DNA of 28,127 nt from a virus: the IMG/VR virus record IMGVR_UViG_3300032309_002770, positions 1 through 28,127 of that record; one strand, given 5' to 3'. Below the pieces are notes generated by a model, which saw nothing but the letters and a program-made list of their open reading frames with translations, did not search any database and had not been told where the DNA came from. Both the position numbers and the translations under genes were made by a program. Shown in pieces: positions 7,553-14,900 of the stretch (positions are counted from its first letter, which is position 1; every line of letters begins with the position of its first letter).

Positions 7553-8286
7553 GCCCGGCTCAGCGCCCAGGTTTGCAACCCCTCCAGATACATCTCGGCA
7601 AAGCCCTGGATGCCGATCCCCGCCGCCCGCGCCACATCGGACCGGTTCCCGCCGAAAAACGGCTCCACCAAGATCCCGGGCATGGATCCGTAATACACAC
7701 TCGCGGAGCCTCGCGCGCCGCGTGGCACCACCTTCACGTTCCGGTCAGGCAACCCCAGCTTTCGGACCATCGCGGATTGCACGAACTGGCCCAGCACATG
7801 GCTCGCTGCGCTGTCACTCACCAGCGTCTCCGTCCCCGTGGCCGTCGGGCCCGCATCATTAAAATGGAGCTCGATGCTGGCGATCGCGCCGCTGGCGTTC
7901 ACCGCTTTGTACACCGCCGCCAGCTCGGTCGTGTAGCTCTTGGCGGGTTTCCGGAGGAACTTCACGCACCGGAACCCATGCCGACTGCCCAAATCCACCA
8001 TCCGTTCCGCGATCAGGCTATTCCAGCGGAACTCACTCATCCCGATCGGCTCCACCGCATCCGCACCCTGGGCCGACTCATTGTGTCCCACGACCACCGC
8101 GATCACCGGCAGCTCCAAGGGCGTCGGCCGCTCAACCTTTACACTGGGCCCAGGCCCGGAACTCGGGAACCCGATCAACTTATCCAACAGCTTCTTGGCT
8201 TGCGCCTGGGATGCTGGATCCCCCCACTTGTGCTCAACGTACCACCTGAGAGAGGTCAGCTGTTCCAAATTCACTAGCACGCTCAT
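7549..8286 (-). CDS. N-acetylmuramoyl-L-alanine amidase (Amidase_3 type), endolysin or tail lysin
   Basis: 245 residues. A zinc amidase that cuts the bond between N-acetylmuramic acid and the stem peptide of peptidoglycan. Visible ligands: H68 in VVVGHNE, E85 in MSEFRWN and H141 in SIELHFND; the catalytic Glu is E208 in ILVEPFF. The N-terminal ~58 residues are a separate helical and Pro-rich extension, possibly a docking segment. No signal peptide. The ATG at 8286 has TTGAC 16 nt upstream and lies inside the preceding small membrane-protein gene. Location among tail genes allows either an endolysin or a virion-associated lysin; the membrane-protein partner favours lysis. Confidence 0.88.
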   Translation of the reverse strand: MSVLVNLEQLTSLRWYVEHKWGDPASQAQAKKLLDKLIGFPSSGPGPSVKVERPTPLELPVIAVVVGHNESAQGADAVEPIGMSEFRWNSLIAERMVDLGSRHGFRCVKFLRKPAKSYTTELAAVYKAVNASGAIASIELHFNDAGPTATGTETLVSDSAASHVLGQFVQSAMVRKLGLPDRNVKVVPRGARGSASVYYGSMPGILVEPFFGGNRSDVARAAGIGIQGFAEMYLEGLQTWALSRA

Positions 8287-8431
8287 GTGCTGGCTTTCGC
8301 GAGTCAATCCGGCCCTTCACGGCATCAGAGAGACAAGCCGCCAAGGCGCACAGCAGCGTCAGCCAAAGGATCAGGCAAAAGCATCCCATGGCATCCGCGC
8401 ACATCGCGCCCACTCGTTTCCATTTGCTCAT
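8234..8431 (-). CDS. Small membrane/lipoprotein-like protein overlapping the amidase gene
   Basis: 65 residues. A basic start (MSKWKR) is followed by a hydrophobic Cys-rich segment (about 12-33) ending in LAAC, a good lipobox with Cys at 33. The last 32 residues are short and polar. It could be an Rz1-like outer-membrane spanin lipoprotein or, if not lipidated, a one-span holin. The start overlaps the 316-residue gene's stop as ATGA, and its 3' end overlaps the amidase start by 53 nt in another frame, as often seen among lysis genes. The overlap and the gene chain make it likely real. Confidence 0.65.
   Translation of the reverse strand: MSKWKRVGAMCADAMGCFCLILWLTLLCALAACLSDAVKGRIDSRKPAHERASEFGTADLSQVVR
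8303..8307 (-). promoter_or_regulatory. TTGAC start-associated motif, 16 nt before ATG at 8286
   Basis: Minus-strand TTGAC in the context GGATTGACTCGC, with 16 nt to the amidase ATG. It lies inside the 65-residue membrane-protein gene in another frame, so its conservation is not explained by that protein or by a stop codon. Confidence 0.5.
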
Positions 8432-9378
8432 ACCGTCCAGATCTTCCCGGTGACTCGTGCCCCTTCCCCAGTCGTCAGAGATCCCCGCCGCGCCTGGTCC
8501 TCAAGCAAGGCTTGGATCATGTCATTCCCGCCGATCAGCGGGGGAAGCCGCAACCCACCGCGTGGGGAAGCTTCCAGGATCGGGAGCCGCACCCCAGCCA
8601 TCAGCGGCCGGAAGCAGAGCTGCTCCACATGCACCGTCCAAGTCCCGTCAGGTTCCCCCTCGTCCCCAGGTGGGGACACGATCCAGATCCGGCTCAACGG
8701 CTGGACCAGCGCGGCCTCCTGTTCCGCCGCTTCTCCGGCCAGGCCCTCCAGCCCGGCCACCCCGGCCCAAACACTGGCCACCTTCGGCGTCTGCCCGGCG
8801 CCGATCTCGATCTGGGCCCACGTATCCACCGGCTCCGCCAGGATCAACCGGCCCGCGTCGGGATCCCCCAGGGCTGCCGCCACGGCATCGATCTCCGCGC
8901 GCACCGTCGGAATGGGTTGGACCACGCTCACCGTCGCCGTCCGCACCTGGCGCACATCCGCCGCCGTCCGGATCTGGGGCGTGCCGGCCGCCGTGATCGC
9001 GCTCAGCCGGGCGGACGTGGCCCCCGTCTCCGTCAGGCGATACTCCGCCGTGGGCAGATCCGTCCCATACCGTTCCGCCAGCCAGGGCTGCTCCGCGAAT
9101 GTCCCGGGCCGGAAGGCCTCGATCGCCACCGGCACCACCGGGCGCGGCTCGTCAGACAGATCCACCCAGACACCCTCAATCTGCACCCGGGCACAAAACC
9201 CGTTCAGCGTCCCGGGCTGGATCCGCACCTGGAACACCTCTTCCTCAGGAGACCAGGTGCACCGCGTCAGCCAGGCATGGAGCGGCCGGGACGGCTTCGC
9301 CCGGCGTACAGACAGGATCTGGTTCCGCCGGAGGAAATCCACCACCTCCCGGTTCCAATCGTCTGCGCGGAGTCTCAT
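8428..9378 (-). CDS. Hypothetical tail protein (316 aa)
   Basis: No family recognised. The N-terminus MRLRADDWNREVVDFLRR is charged and helical, then a beta-rich part (about 40-130). A central Ala-rich region (about 160-235) contains VRAEIDAVAAALGDPDAG and VWAGVAGLEGLAGEAAEQEAAL, which look helical. The C-terminus ends in a Gly/Leu-rich segment. It lies in the distal-tail block after the tape measure, 6 bases from the previous stop, and its stop overlaps the next start as ATGA. The upstream sequence lacks both Shine-Dalgarno and TTGAC. A minor tail or tail-tip component is the natural inference. Confidence 0.65.
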   Translation of the reverse strand: MRLRADDWNREVVDFLRRNQILSVRRAKPSRPLHAWLTRCTWSPEEEVFQVRIQPGTLNGFCARVQIEGVWVDLSDEPRPVVPVAIEAFRPGTFAEQPWLAERYGTDLPTAEYRLTETGATSARLSAITAAGTPQIRTAADVRQVRTATVSVVQPIPTVRAEIDAVAAALGDPDAGRLILAEPVDTWAQIEIGAGQTPKVASVWAGVAGLEGLAGEAAEQEAALVQPLSRIWIVSPPGDEGEPDGTWTVHVEQLCFRPLMAGVRLPILEASPRGGLRLPPLIGGNDMIQALLEDQARRGSLTTGEGARVTGKIWTV

Positions 9379-9384
9379 ATCATA

Positions 9385-10047
9385 TCATACCGGCCAAAAA
9401 AAAGCGCGATTCGGCCCACCCGTGGCGTCCACCGTCCAGCCGATCTGGAAATCATGCGTGGCGCATTGCACCACCGCGATGGGCACCCCATCAGAGGACC
9501 AGCGCACCAGGGCCAGGGGATGATACACCCAGCCATCTTTTTGGATCACACTCCCGCCCCGGAGCAACGACCGGCGCGCCTCCGCCACCGCTTCCGGGCC
9601 CGGAGGCCTGCCGTCCGGCGTCTCCGTGGCCACCACCTCCGGCGGCACATCCGTGTCTTCCCCCGTCTTGCCAGATTGGACCCGGACGCAGACCCAGGAC
9701 TCAAAGCCCACGCTGGGCTTGGTCAGAGGCAAAAGCGGGACAGACAGCGTGGGGAGTCCCTCTTCATCCAATCCATCCAAGGGGATTTCGTCGATCGTCG
9801 CCATCCGCATCGCCACCCGCCCGGGGGCCACGCTGGCGCCATCGCTGGCCAAGAGCACACGCCACGCACACGGCCAGATCGACCGTTCCGGCCGCACCGT
9901 GACGCTGGTGCCATCAGACGTTTGCCGGACCTTCACCCCAGCGCCACCCTTGACGCGGTAGCGCTTCAAAAATTGGAGCAACAAATCCCACTTCTTGCGG
10001 ATCGACTGCCCCCGGCGCGCCTCAAGATCCCGGAGCGATACAGCCAT
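9385..10047 (-). CDS. Hypothetical tail protein (220 aa)
   Basis: No family recognised. It starts with a basic helix (LEARRGQSIRKKWDLLLQFL) and is otherwise beta-rich, with acidic Pro-rich stretches in the middle (DVPPEVVATETPDGRPPGP). It ends in AFFWPV, whose codons include an eight-base T run. TTGAC lies 15 nt upstream of the ATG (10063-10067), in the gap after the previous gene. It belongs to the distal-tail block; role inferred from position only. Confidence 0.6.
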   Translation of the reverse strand: MAVSLRDLEARRGQSIRKKWDLLLQFLKRYRVKGGAGVKVRQTSDGTSVTVRPERSIWPCAWRVLLASDGASVAPGRVAMRMATIDEIPLDGLDEEGLPTLSVPLLPLTKPSVGFESWVCVRVQSGKTGEDTDVPPEVVATETPDGRPPGPEAVAEARRSLLRGGSVIQKDGWVYHPLALVRWSSDGVPIAVVQCATHDFQIGWTVDATGGPNRAFFWPV

Positions 10048-10062
10048 AGCTCTCAGCTCTCA

Positions 10063-10067
10063 GTCAA
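10063..10067 (-). promoter_or_regulatory. TTGAC start-associated motif, 15 nt before ATG at 10047
   Basis: Located in the intergenic gap 10048-10074, so it belongs neither to a coding sequence nor to a stop codon. The spacer holds GAGAGCTGAGAGC, a weak purine tract that could also help ribosome binding. Confidence 0.55.
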
Positions 10068-10074
10068 CCCCGTC

Positions 10075-10299
10075 TCAGGACAGGTAAAGCCCCGGCAACC
10101 CGATCGGCCCGGCGAATTCCCCACTCTTCCCAGAGATCACCGGCCTCCAAGGCTGCCCGAGTCGTCGGAACACCACGCCTCCGTCCAGGTAGACGATCAC
10201 GCCCACCACCTCGGAGGATTCCACCGGGGCGCCAGGGCGGCGCCACCACCAGAAGCCCTCCCGCTCCGGCACAGGGCGCCATTCATCCCTCAGTTGCAT
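10075..10299 (-). CDS. Small beta-rich hypothetical protein
   Basis: 74 residues. Starts MQLRDEWRPVPEREGFWWWRRP and has a VVGVIVYLDGGVVFRRL strand pair. It is tryptophan-rich at the N-terminus with no membrane segment. The start lies 17 nt inside the reading frame of the orphan gene end (10283-10372) left by the neighbouring rearrangement, which suggests that this gene and the original full-length tail gene overlapped before the methyltransferase arrived. The region in front of the ATG has no Shine-Dalgarno or TTGAC. Probably a small tail protein. Confidence 0.55.
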   Translation of the reverse strand: MQLRDEWRPVPEREGFWWWRRPGAPVESSEVVGVIVYLDGGVVFRRLGQPWRPVISGKSGEFAGPIGLPGLYLS

Positions 10300-10372
10300 T
10301 TTGCTTTGGGGGCGATGAGGCCCGCATGAGAAGGTCCTCGGTGATCTCAAACGCATTCCCGCGCTGCCGGAT
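10283..10372 (-). pseudogene. Orphan C-terminal fragment related to the end of gene 11023-11895
   Basis: Directly after the methyltransferase stop, in another frame, the sequence encodes IRQRGNAFEITEDLLM and then RASSPPKQNATEG before a TGA. The first 16 residues match VRQRGNAFEISEELLM near the end of the 290-residue tail protein at 13 of 16 positions, and the three differences are conservative. The fragment has no start of its own. It reads as the former C-terminus of that gene, displaced when the methyltransferase unit entered and supplied a new ending. Confidence 0.65.
10325..10372 (-). repeat. Imperfect direct repeat, downstream copy flanking the methyltransferase
   Basis: 48 bases matching 11089-11136 at 37 positions by my alignment, in the same orientation. 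It encodes the 16-residue block IRQRGNAFEITEDLLM and begins 6 bases after the methyltransferase stop codon. Confidence 0.75.
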
Positions 10373-10377
10373 TTGAT

Positions 10378-11007
10378 CTAGGATTGCTTCTTCAAACATA
10401 GCGAAATACGCTGATTTACATCGTCCCGGTCCTCTCGCATTATTCGAAATCCGGCAGCGATTACCATATCCACAAGGCCACTCCTCGTTGGCCAAAATGA
10501 GATCGGATTAGACCATGCCGATTGGCTGAATGTCTCGATTTGCCCTAGTTTTGCCGCTTCTGGATATTCGCGAAACCACCGGCCAGGGAACCCCTCGTGG
10601 GTCTGGAGTTCCCCAAGCCTATCAGCAAATCGTGACGAGGTCTGCTCGTCCGAAAAATGCGTATCTACCACGGCGGAAATCCTCGTCACGGAAGCTAGGT
10701 TTCCTAGAAATTGTGCCGGACAATCGAGATGATAGAGCAACCCAGAGCAAAACGCATGATCCCATTGCCTGCCTAGCTCCGCAATCATTTTTGCATCGGC
10801 TTGGATATACTCACAGCCCCTGCCCCGTTCGCATTGCGCGAGGTTTGAGGCTCTCGCCTCAACGCCCGTGACGTCATACCCACCATCCGAGAATGCCTGA
10901 GCGTATGCGCCGTGTCTGCACCCGATGTCCACAAGGCTCTTGCCCTCGCAAAAAAATCGAATCGCACGCTCAAGCGTGTGAATGTTGGCTGGTGGATATT
11001 CAGACAT
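10378..11007 (-). CDS. Class I SAM-dependent methyltransferase (moron)
   Basis: 209 residues. A Rossmann-fold methyltransferase: SAM motif I LVDIGCRHGAY (25-35), acidic E50 at the end of strand 2 (TGVEA), YIQADA (67-72) and CSGLLYHLDCP (87-97), as in Methyltransf_23-like enzymes that often act on glycans or small molecules. The substrate is unknown; surface sugar modification would fit the glycosyltransferase elsewhere in the window. It has the best Shine-Dalgarno here (GGAGGA at 11013-11018, 5 nt from ATG), unlike most neighbours. GC is visibly lower than the flanks (28 of 60 bases in 10381-10440 by my count). It is flanked by duplicated pieces of a tail gene. These signs point to recent gain. 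Confidence 0.87.
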   Translation of the reverse strand: MSEYPPANIHTLERAIRFFCEGKSLVDIGCRHGAYAQAFSDGGYDVTGVEARASNLAQCERGRGCEYIQADAKMIAELGRQWDHAFCSGLLYHLDCPAQFLGNLASVTRISAVVDTHFSDEQTSSRFADRLGELQTHEGFPGRWFREYPEAAKLGQIETFSQSAWSNPISFWPTRSGLVDMVIAAGFRIMREDRDDVNQRISLCLKKQS

Positions 11008-11012
11008 GGCTC

Positions 11013-11018
11013 TCCTCC
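11013..11018 (-). promoter_or_regulatory. Strong Shine-Dalgarno of the methyltransferase gene
   Basis: GGAGGA followed by GAGCC and the ATG at 11007, a 5-nt spacer. Such a sequence is rare among the genes of this window and marks the methyltransferase as using a different initiation style. Confidence 0.75.
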
Positions 11019-11022
11019 ATCG

Positions 11023-11895
11023 TCATCTGCCGCCGAAACCGCTCTGGATCAACCCATGGACCGCCTCAGGCCAGCCGCCGTATGGGCTCATCAGCAGTTC
11101 TTCGGAAATCTCAAAGGCATTCCCCCGCTGACGCACCTTGGGAGGTTGCATCAGCCAATCATGCCCGTCCACGTTCAGCTCTTCATAGCCCGTGGGGAGC
11201 TTTTTGAGGATCTTGCCCACATTCGGGATCAAGTTGGAGGGGATCCTCTTCGTGGCATAGGTCCGACGGAAAACCGCCGTGAGCTGGGGATAAGTCCGCA
11301 TGCCGAACAGAGGGTTCTTTCCGTCCGCTCCGGCCGCTGCTGTTCCCGTCGATTTCGCTAACCCAGGCTTCCCTCTGCCGTCGGAAAATCCACCCCTCCC
11401 TCTGCCGGTAGAAAATCCCGGGCCGCCGCGTGATGCACGAGACCGATTGAGTGCGGTGGTAGCCGTTGGCGATCTTGGACCATAATACTTGTCCTTGTAG
11501 TAGTTGCCGCTCGTGTCCGGAGCTTGCAAAGGAAAGGTAGCCCGGCCGTCTTCTCCAATGCTGCCGCCAAAATTGGTCAGCAACTTCATCAAGAACGGAT
11601 GCTCCTCAATGTCCGCTTCCCGAAAAGTCCCGTCCCATTCCATCGTTTCCGCACCCGGCTCGTCCGTGTTCAGTCCCTCGTAGGACAATTGCACATCGTA
11701 TCCACCGATATTTCCAGACGGGGCCTTTTCATCGACCTGCCGATTCACCAGGGGCAACCCGATGATTTCCCGATCTCCACACGTGTCGGCATCCTCCAAG
11801 GTGGGCGCCCACCAAAGGATACTCAACTGTTTCAGCCCAGACTTAGCCGTGGTCAGCTTCGCGCCGCTTTGGCGGAATGGAGTGATATTGCTCAT
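11023..11895 (-). CDS. Tail protein with Gly/Arg tandem repeat and replaced C-terminus
   Basis: 290 residues, no family recognised. The N-terminal ~125 residues look globular and mixed alpha/beta (LKQLSILWWAP, YDVQLSYEGL, EEHPFLMKLLTNFGG). A middle low-complexity part contains a 9-residue tandem repeat of GFS.GRG.. type. The C-terminal part has TYPQLTAVFRRTYATKRIP and then VRQRGNAFEISEELLM. Start: the ATG at 11895 (MSNITPF) rather than an in-frame TTG at 11910. It follows the tape measure, a place typical of distal tail proteins. Its last residues are duplicated beyond the methyltransferase gene, so the present ending (PYGGWPEAVHGLIQSGFGGR) may be imported. Confidence 0.65.
   Translation of the reverse strand: MSNITPFRQSGAKLTTAKSGLKQLSILWWAPTLEDADTCGDREIIGLPLVNRQVDEKAPSGNIGGYDVQLSYEGLNTDEPGAETMEWDGTFREADIEEHPFLMKLLTNFGGSIGEDGRATFPLQAPDTSGNYYKDKYYGPRSPTATTALNRSRASRGGPGFSTGRGRGGFSDGRGKPGLAKSTGTAAAGADGKNPLFGMRTYPQLTAVFRRTYATKRIPSNLIPNVGKILKKLPTGYEELNVDGHDWLMQPPKVRQRGNAFEISEELLMSPYGGWPEAVHGLIQSGFGGR
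11089..11136 (-). repeat. Imperfect direct repeat, upstream copy flanking the methyltransferase
   Basis: Partner of 10325-10372, 37 of 48 bases identical, same orientation, about 760 bp apart. It encodes VRQRGNAFEISEELLM near the end of the 290-residue tail protein. Confidence 0.75.
11370..11420 (-). repeat. 27-bp tandem repeat inside tail gene
   Basis: Two copies of a unit with a 27-base period (TCCCTCTGCCG then GAAAATCC on the plus strand), in frame, producing two 9-residue Gly/Arg-rich units (GFSTGRGRG and GFSDGRGKP). A flexible linker is the likely result. Confidence 0.6.
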
Positions 11896-11902
11896 GTTCG
11901 GT

Positions 11903-13963
11903 TCAATCAAAGTACTGCTCCGACATCACTTGGTTTGTCTTGGCCGTGTTCGCCACGAGCTGTTTTAGCAAGGCCACCTGTTGCTCCCCGACCTGGTCTC
12001 GCTGGCCCCGGCCAAAGATCGAAGCAACTGCACCAGCCAAGCTCCCCAACGTGACCATGCGAGTGCCACCTCCGCCGCCTCCACCCCCTTCTTCTTCGGA
12101 GGCCATAGCGCGGGCCAAGGCCATGTTCTTGGGCGCATCCTTACGGGGGGCTGTGGCGGATGCCGTGGCGGGCGGTTCCTGAATGTTCAGTCCGGCTTGC
12201 CTCACGCTCTCCTGGATGCTCTGGGTCAGGCCCGCAAACTGCTCTTGGAGATTGGTCACATCGATCAACGGCGCGGTTCCTTGGCCCAGCTGTTGCACCA
12301 TCCTAGGGATGGATTCCCGGACAGCGGCCAGCGCCTCCACTGCGGCCAACCCACCAGTGGCCGTCTGATTCAGCGCCGCGCGCGCCCCGTCTCCGCCCAA
12401 AGCGGAAGGCAACTCGGCGAAACCCTTCAGGATCTCCGTGGCGCCCCGGGTCAGCCCGGCCACGATGTCCACCATTACCGCCACGGCTCCTTGGAGCGCG
12501 GTCGTGATCTCTTCCCCAAACACCCGGGCCACCGTCTTCACTCCTTCAAAGAGCGCGTTCACGCCCTGGGCCATGGCCAGCTTCATGCCAGTGGTGAGGA
12601 GTTCCACCACGGGTTGGATCCCGCTCACAAAGCCCTCAAAAAAGCCGTTCGAGAAGTCCGCATTCTGGACAATGCCCCGGAGGCCAGCGGCAAATTCACC
12701 CAACTGCGTCACGGCACTGCCCACCAACTCACCCAGCCGTTGGATCGCGCCGGTATCTCCCAGGGCTCGGAAAAACTTCGTGACCTCATTCGTGGCCGTG
12801 GTCAGGCCATCTTTGAACCCGCCGTCCCCAAACTTCAGCGCCAGCTCTTCGACGGAGCTTTGGAGGTTCTGATAGGCACCCTTGAGGGTGTTGTTCATGA
12901 TCGCGGCCAGCTCTTCCGCTTTCCCGCCGGAGTCGCCCAGTTGGCCGGTGAGGTTGCGGATGGCATCAATCTCCCGCGTGGCGATCAAGGCACCCAGTTG
13001 GCCCCGGGTCCCGAAGATCTTGGTGAACAGGCCCACCTGTTGGCTCCCGCTCAGGCCCTTGACGGCATCCCCGATCTTGCTCAACACCTGGGTGAAGCTC
13101 TGGCTGTCCAGGTTCACGTCCGCCATGCTCAGGCCCATCTCCGCCAGACCGTCCTTCACGGGAGTGATCCCGCTGGCCAGCCGCGAGAACATGGCCCGGA
13201 GGGCAGTGCCGCCCATTTCCGCGCGGATGCCATTCGTGGCCAGCACGCCCAGGATGGCGCTGGCTTCCTCGATCGGCACGCCCAGGGCCGCCGCCTGGCT
13301 GGCCGAAAACTTCAAGGCCTCGCCCAGCTGCTGGACGTTCGTGCCGCTCTTGGCCGCCGTCATGGCCATCACGTCGGCAACGCGCGCGGCCTGATCCGCT
13401 TCCAAGCCGAATCCGGCCAGGGCGCTGGTGCCGATCAGGGCCGCTTCCGCCAGTTCCAGGCCGCCTGACATGGCCAGGTTCAGCCAGCCCCCGGCACTGG
13501 CTAGGATCTGGTTTGCGTTGAAACCCTGTTGGGCCGTGAAAATCATGGCCTGAGCAGCCTGCCCGGCGGTGTATTTCGTGGTGGCACCCAGGCGCCGCGC
13601 CTCCTTTTCCAGGGAGGCCAGTTCCGTGCCCGTGGAGCTGGAGATGGCCGCCACGGAGGCCATCGAGGCATCGAAGTCCTGGATGGTCCGCGTGGCTCCG
13701 GCCAGGGAAAGCCCCGCGCCCAGCCCGCCCAAGGCCAGGCTGACCACGCCAATGGCTTTCGCCACCCCTCCCATGATGCCTTGCATGCTAGAGGCAAAGT
13801 TTCGCCCCGCCGTCATCGCGCCGCTGAAGAGGTTTCCGCTGAGCTGGGCGCCGATCTTCTTGGCTTGCTGCGCGAAGGCGGACATGGCCCGTTGAGCCGC
13901 CGTGATCGCGGCGTTCATTTGGGAGATATCGACCCCGATGCTGAGTTTCAGTGAGTTCGCCAT
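11903..13963 (-). CDS. Tail tape measure protein, TP901 family
   Basis: 686 residues. It sets tail length and is ejected with the DNA. The TP901-type core lies at about residues 90-390: TIQDFDASMASVAAISSSTG, then FTAQQGFNANQIL, VADVMAMTAAKSGTNVQQLGEALKFSA, GTALRAMFSRLASG and FGTRGQLGALI, all classic for this family. N-terminal and central Ala/Gly-rich helices precede it. The C-terminal ~300 residues include hydrophobic helical stretches (SNGFFEGFVSGIQPVVELL) and a Gly run near 640. At the usual ~0.15 nm per residue the tail would be near 100 nm. A short purine tract AAAGG lies close to the ATG. It follows the chaperone genes, as expected. Confidence 0.92.
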   Translation of the reverse strand: MANSLKLSIGVDISQMNAAITAAQRAMSAFAQQAKKIGAQLSGNLFSGAMTAGRNFASSMQGIMGGVAKAIGVVSLALGGLGAGLSLAGATRTIQDFDASMASVAAISSSTGTELASLEKEARRLGATTKYTAGQAAQAMIFTAQQGFNANQILASAGGWLNLAMSGGLELAEAALIGTSALAGFGLEADQAARVADVMAMTAAKSGTNVQQLGEALKFSASQAAALGVPIEEASAILGVLATNGIRAEMGGTALRAMFSRLASGITPVKDGLAEMGLSMADVNLDSQSFTQVLSKIGDAVKGLSGSQQVGLFTKIFGTRGQLGALIATREIDAIRNLTGQLGDSGGKAEELAAIMNNTLKGAYQNLQSSVEELALKFGDGGFKDGLTTATNEVTKFFRALGDTGAIQRLGELVGSAVTQLGEFAAGLRGIVQNADFSNGFFEGFVSGIQPVVELLTTGMKLAMAQGVNALFEGVKTVARVFGEEITTALQGAVAVMVDIVAGLTRGATEILKGFAELPSALGGDGARAALNQTATGGLAAVEALAAVRESIPRMVQQLGQGTAPLIDVTNLQEQFAGLTQSIQESVRQAGLNIQEPPATASATAPRKDAPKNMALARAMASEEEGGGGGGGGTRMVTLGSLAGAVASIFGRGQRDQVGEQQVALLKQLVANTAKTNQVMSEQYFD

Positions 13964-13970
13964 AAACCTT

Positions 13971-14645
13971 TCACCAGGTGTTCCCTCCCGTGCGTTTGCG
14001 GAGCAGCACCGCCATCTGGCGCTCCGTCTTGTTCCGCTGGTACATCACCGCCCAAGCCAGGCGTCGGTCCATGTCCCGGATCGTGTGCCCGTAGGTCACG
14101 GAGTTCTCCGCCACGATGAAGGTGCCGTTCCGGGTCTCTTTTACGATGATGTTCCCCGGGCCAGCGTGCCGACGCGCCCAGGCGGGCATGGCCACGCCCA
14201 TGCGCTGCGCGGCCGGTTTCCAACCGCTCATGAGGATGCCCACCTTCTTTTTCCGGTCCCGGATGTACGCGGTCAGGTCCGCGTCTGGCACCGGGATCAC
14301 GGCGCGGCGTTTCCCGCCCAGAACTCGGCCGGTGCGGCTGCTGCGGTTCGCCTGGTGTTTGGCGCGGATCTCCACCCGACCGGCAGCGGTGGAGCGTCGG
14401 GACGGGCCGGCCCAGACTCGGGCGGGTTTGAAGATCTTGCGGATGTCACCCTCCACCCGGGCTTCCCCGCGTTGTTTGGCCGCCGTAAAGGTATCGTTCG
14501 GCCCCGTGCCGGGCGGGGTGATCATGATCACCGTCTTGAGGATGCCGCGCATGGCCTGGTCTGCCACCTCCTTGGCATCCCGCCGCGTCATGGCCGCGAA
14601 CCGGGACAGGGAGCGATTGAGTTGAGTGACATCGGCCGTTATCAT
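13971..14645 (-). CDS. Basic minor tail / tail-completion-like protein
   Basis: 224 residues, strongly basic. It begins MITADVTQLNRSLSRFAAMTRRDAKEVADQAMRG, an amphipathic helix resembling the start of HK97 gp10-type tail-completion proteins. A central TGRVLGGKRRAVIP segment follows, and the C-terminus ends RKRTGGNTW. I do not recognise a clear family. Position between the chaperone pair and the tape measure is unusual, since in lambda these are adjacent. The ATG at 14645 lacks both Shine-Dalgarno and TTGAC. Role inferred from neighbours. Confidence 0.65.
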   Translation of the reverse strand: MITADVTQLNRSLSRFAAMTRRDAKEVADQAMRGILKTVIMITPPGTGPNDTFTAAKQRGEARVEGDIRKIFKPARVWAGPSRRSTAAGRVEIRAKHQANRSSRTGRVLGGKRRAVIPVPDADLTAYIRDRKKKVGILMSGWKPAAQRMGVAMPAWARRHAGPGNIIVKETRNGTFIVAENSVTYGHTIRDMDRRLAWAVMYQRNKTERQMAVLLRKRTGGNTW

Positions 14646-14660
14646 AGGGAGGCAAGGTTC

Positions 14661-14900
14661 TCACTCTTCCTCGGAGTCATCCGCCCCCACCTCATCCCGG
14701 TAGACCCGGGCGCGGGAGCGGAGGGCGGCGAATTCCGCCTGGAGATCCGATGTGGTCCGGGCGGCGGTGCCGTCCGGGCGGACGGTCCATTCCCCGGAGG
14801 CGCGGAGGATGTAATGCCGGTATTGGAGGGCCCGGGTAAACGGGAGCCACCACAGGATCCACTGCTCCTCCCAGCCCGTGTGCCCGGCGATCATCATCAC
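14661..14900 (-). CDS. Tail assembly chaperone T-like frame, made by -1 frameshift
   Basis: 79 residues as a separate frame from GTG at 14900; it contains HTGWEEQWILWWLPFTRALQ near the start and an acidic end (DDSEEE). It is the likely counterpart of the lambda T domain, made as a fusion to the upstream chaperone (G domain) by -1 frameshifting at 14930-14936. The -1 frame is open from the slip site to 14900 (VLAPGWTASI), giving a fusion of 233 residues. The G-like stop overlaps the GTG as GTGA, so low independent translation is also possible. T-like domains recruit the tail tube protein to the tape measure. Confidence 0.75.
   Translation of the reverse strand: MMMIAGHTGWEEQWILWWLPFTRALQYRHYILRASGEWTVRPDGTAARTTSDLQAEFAALRSRARVYRDEVGADDSEEE

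Noticed and set aside
10283-10495. A 70-residue minus-strand gene from ATG at 10495
   Set aside because: Most of it lies inside the methyltransferase gene in another frame; only the last 30 codons have protein-like similarity, so it is treated as an orphan gene end.
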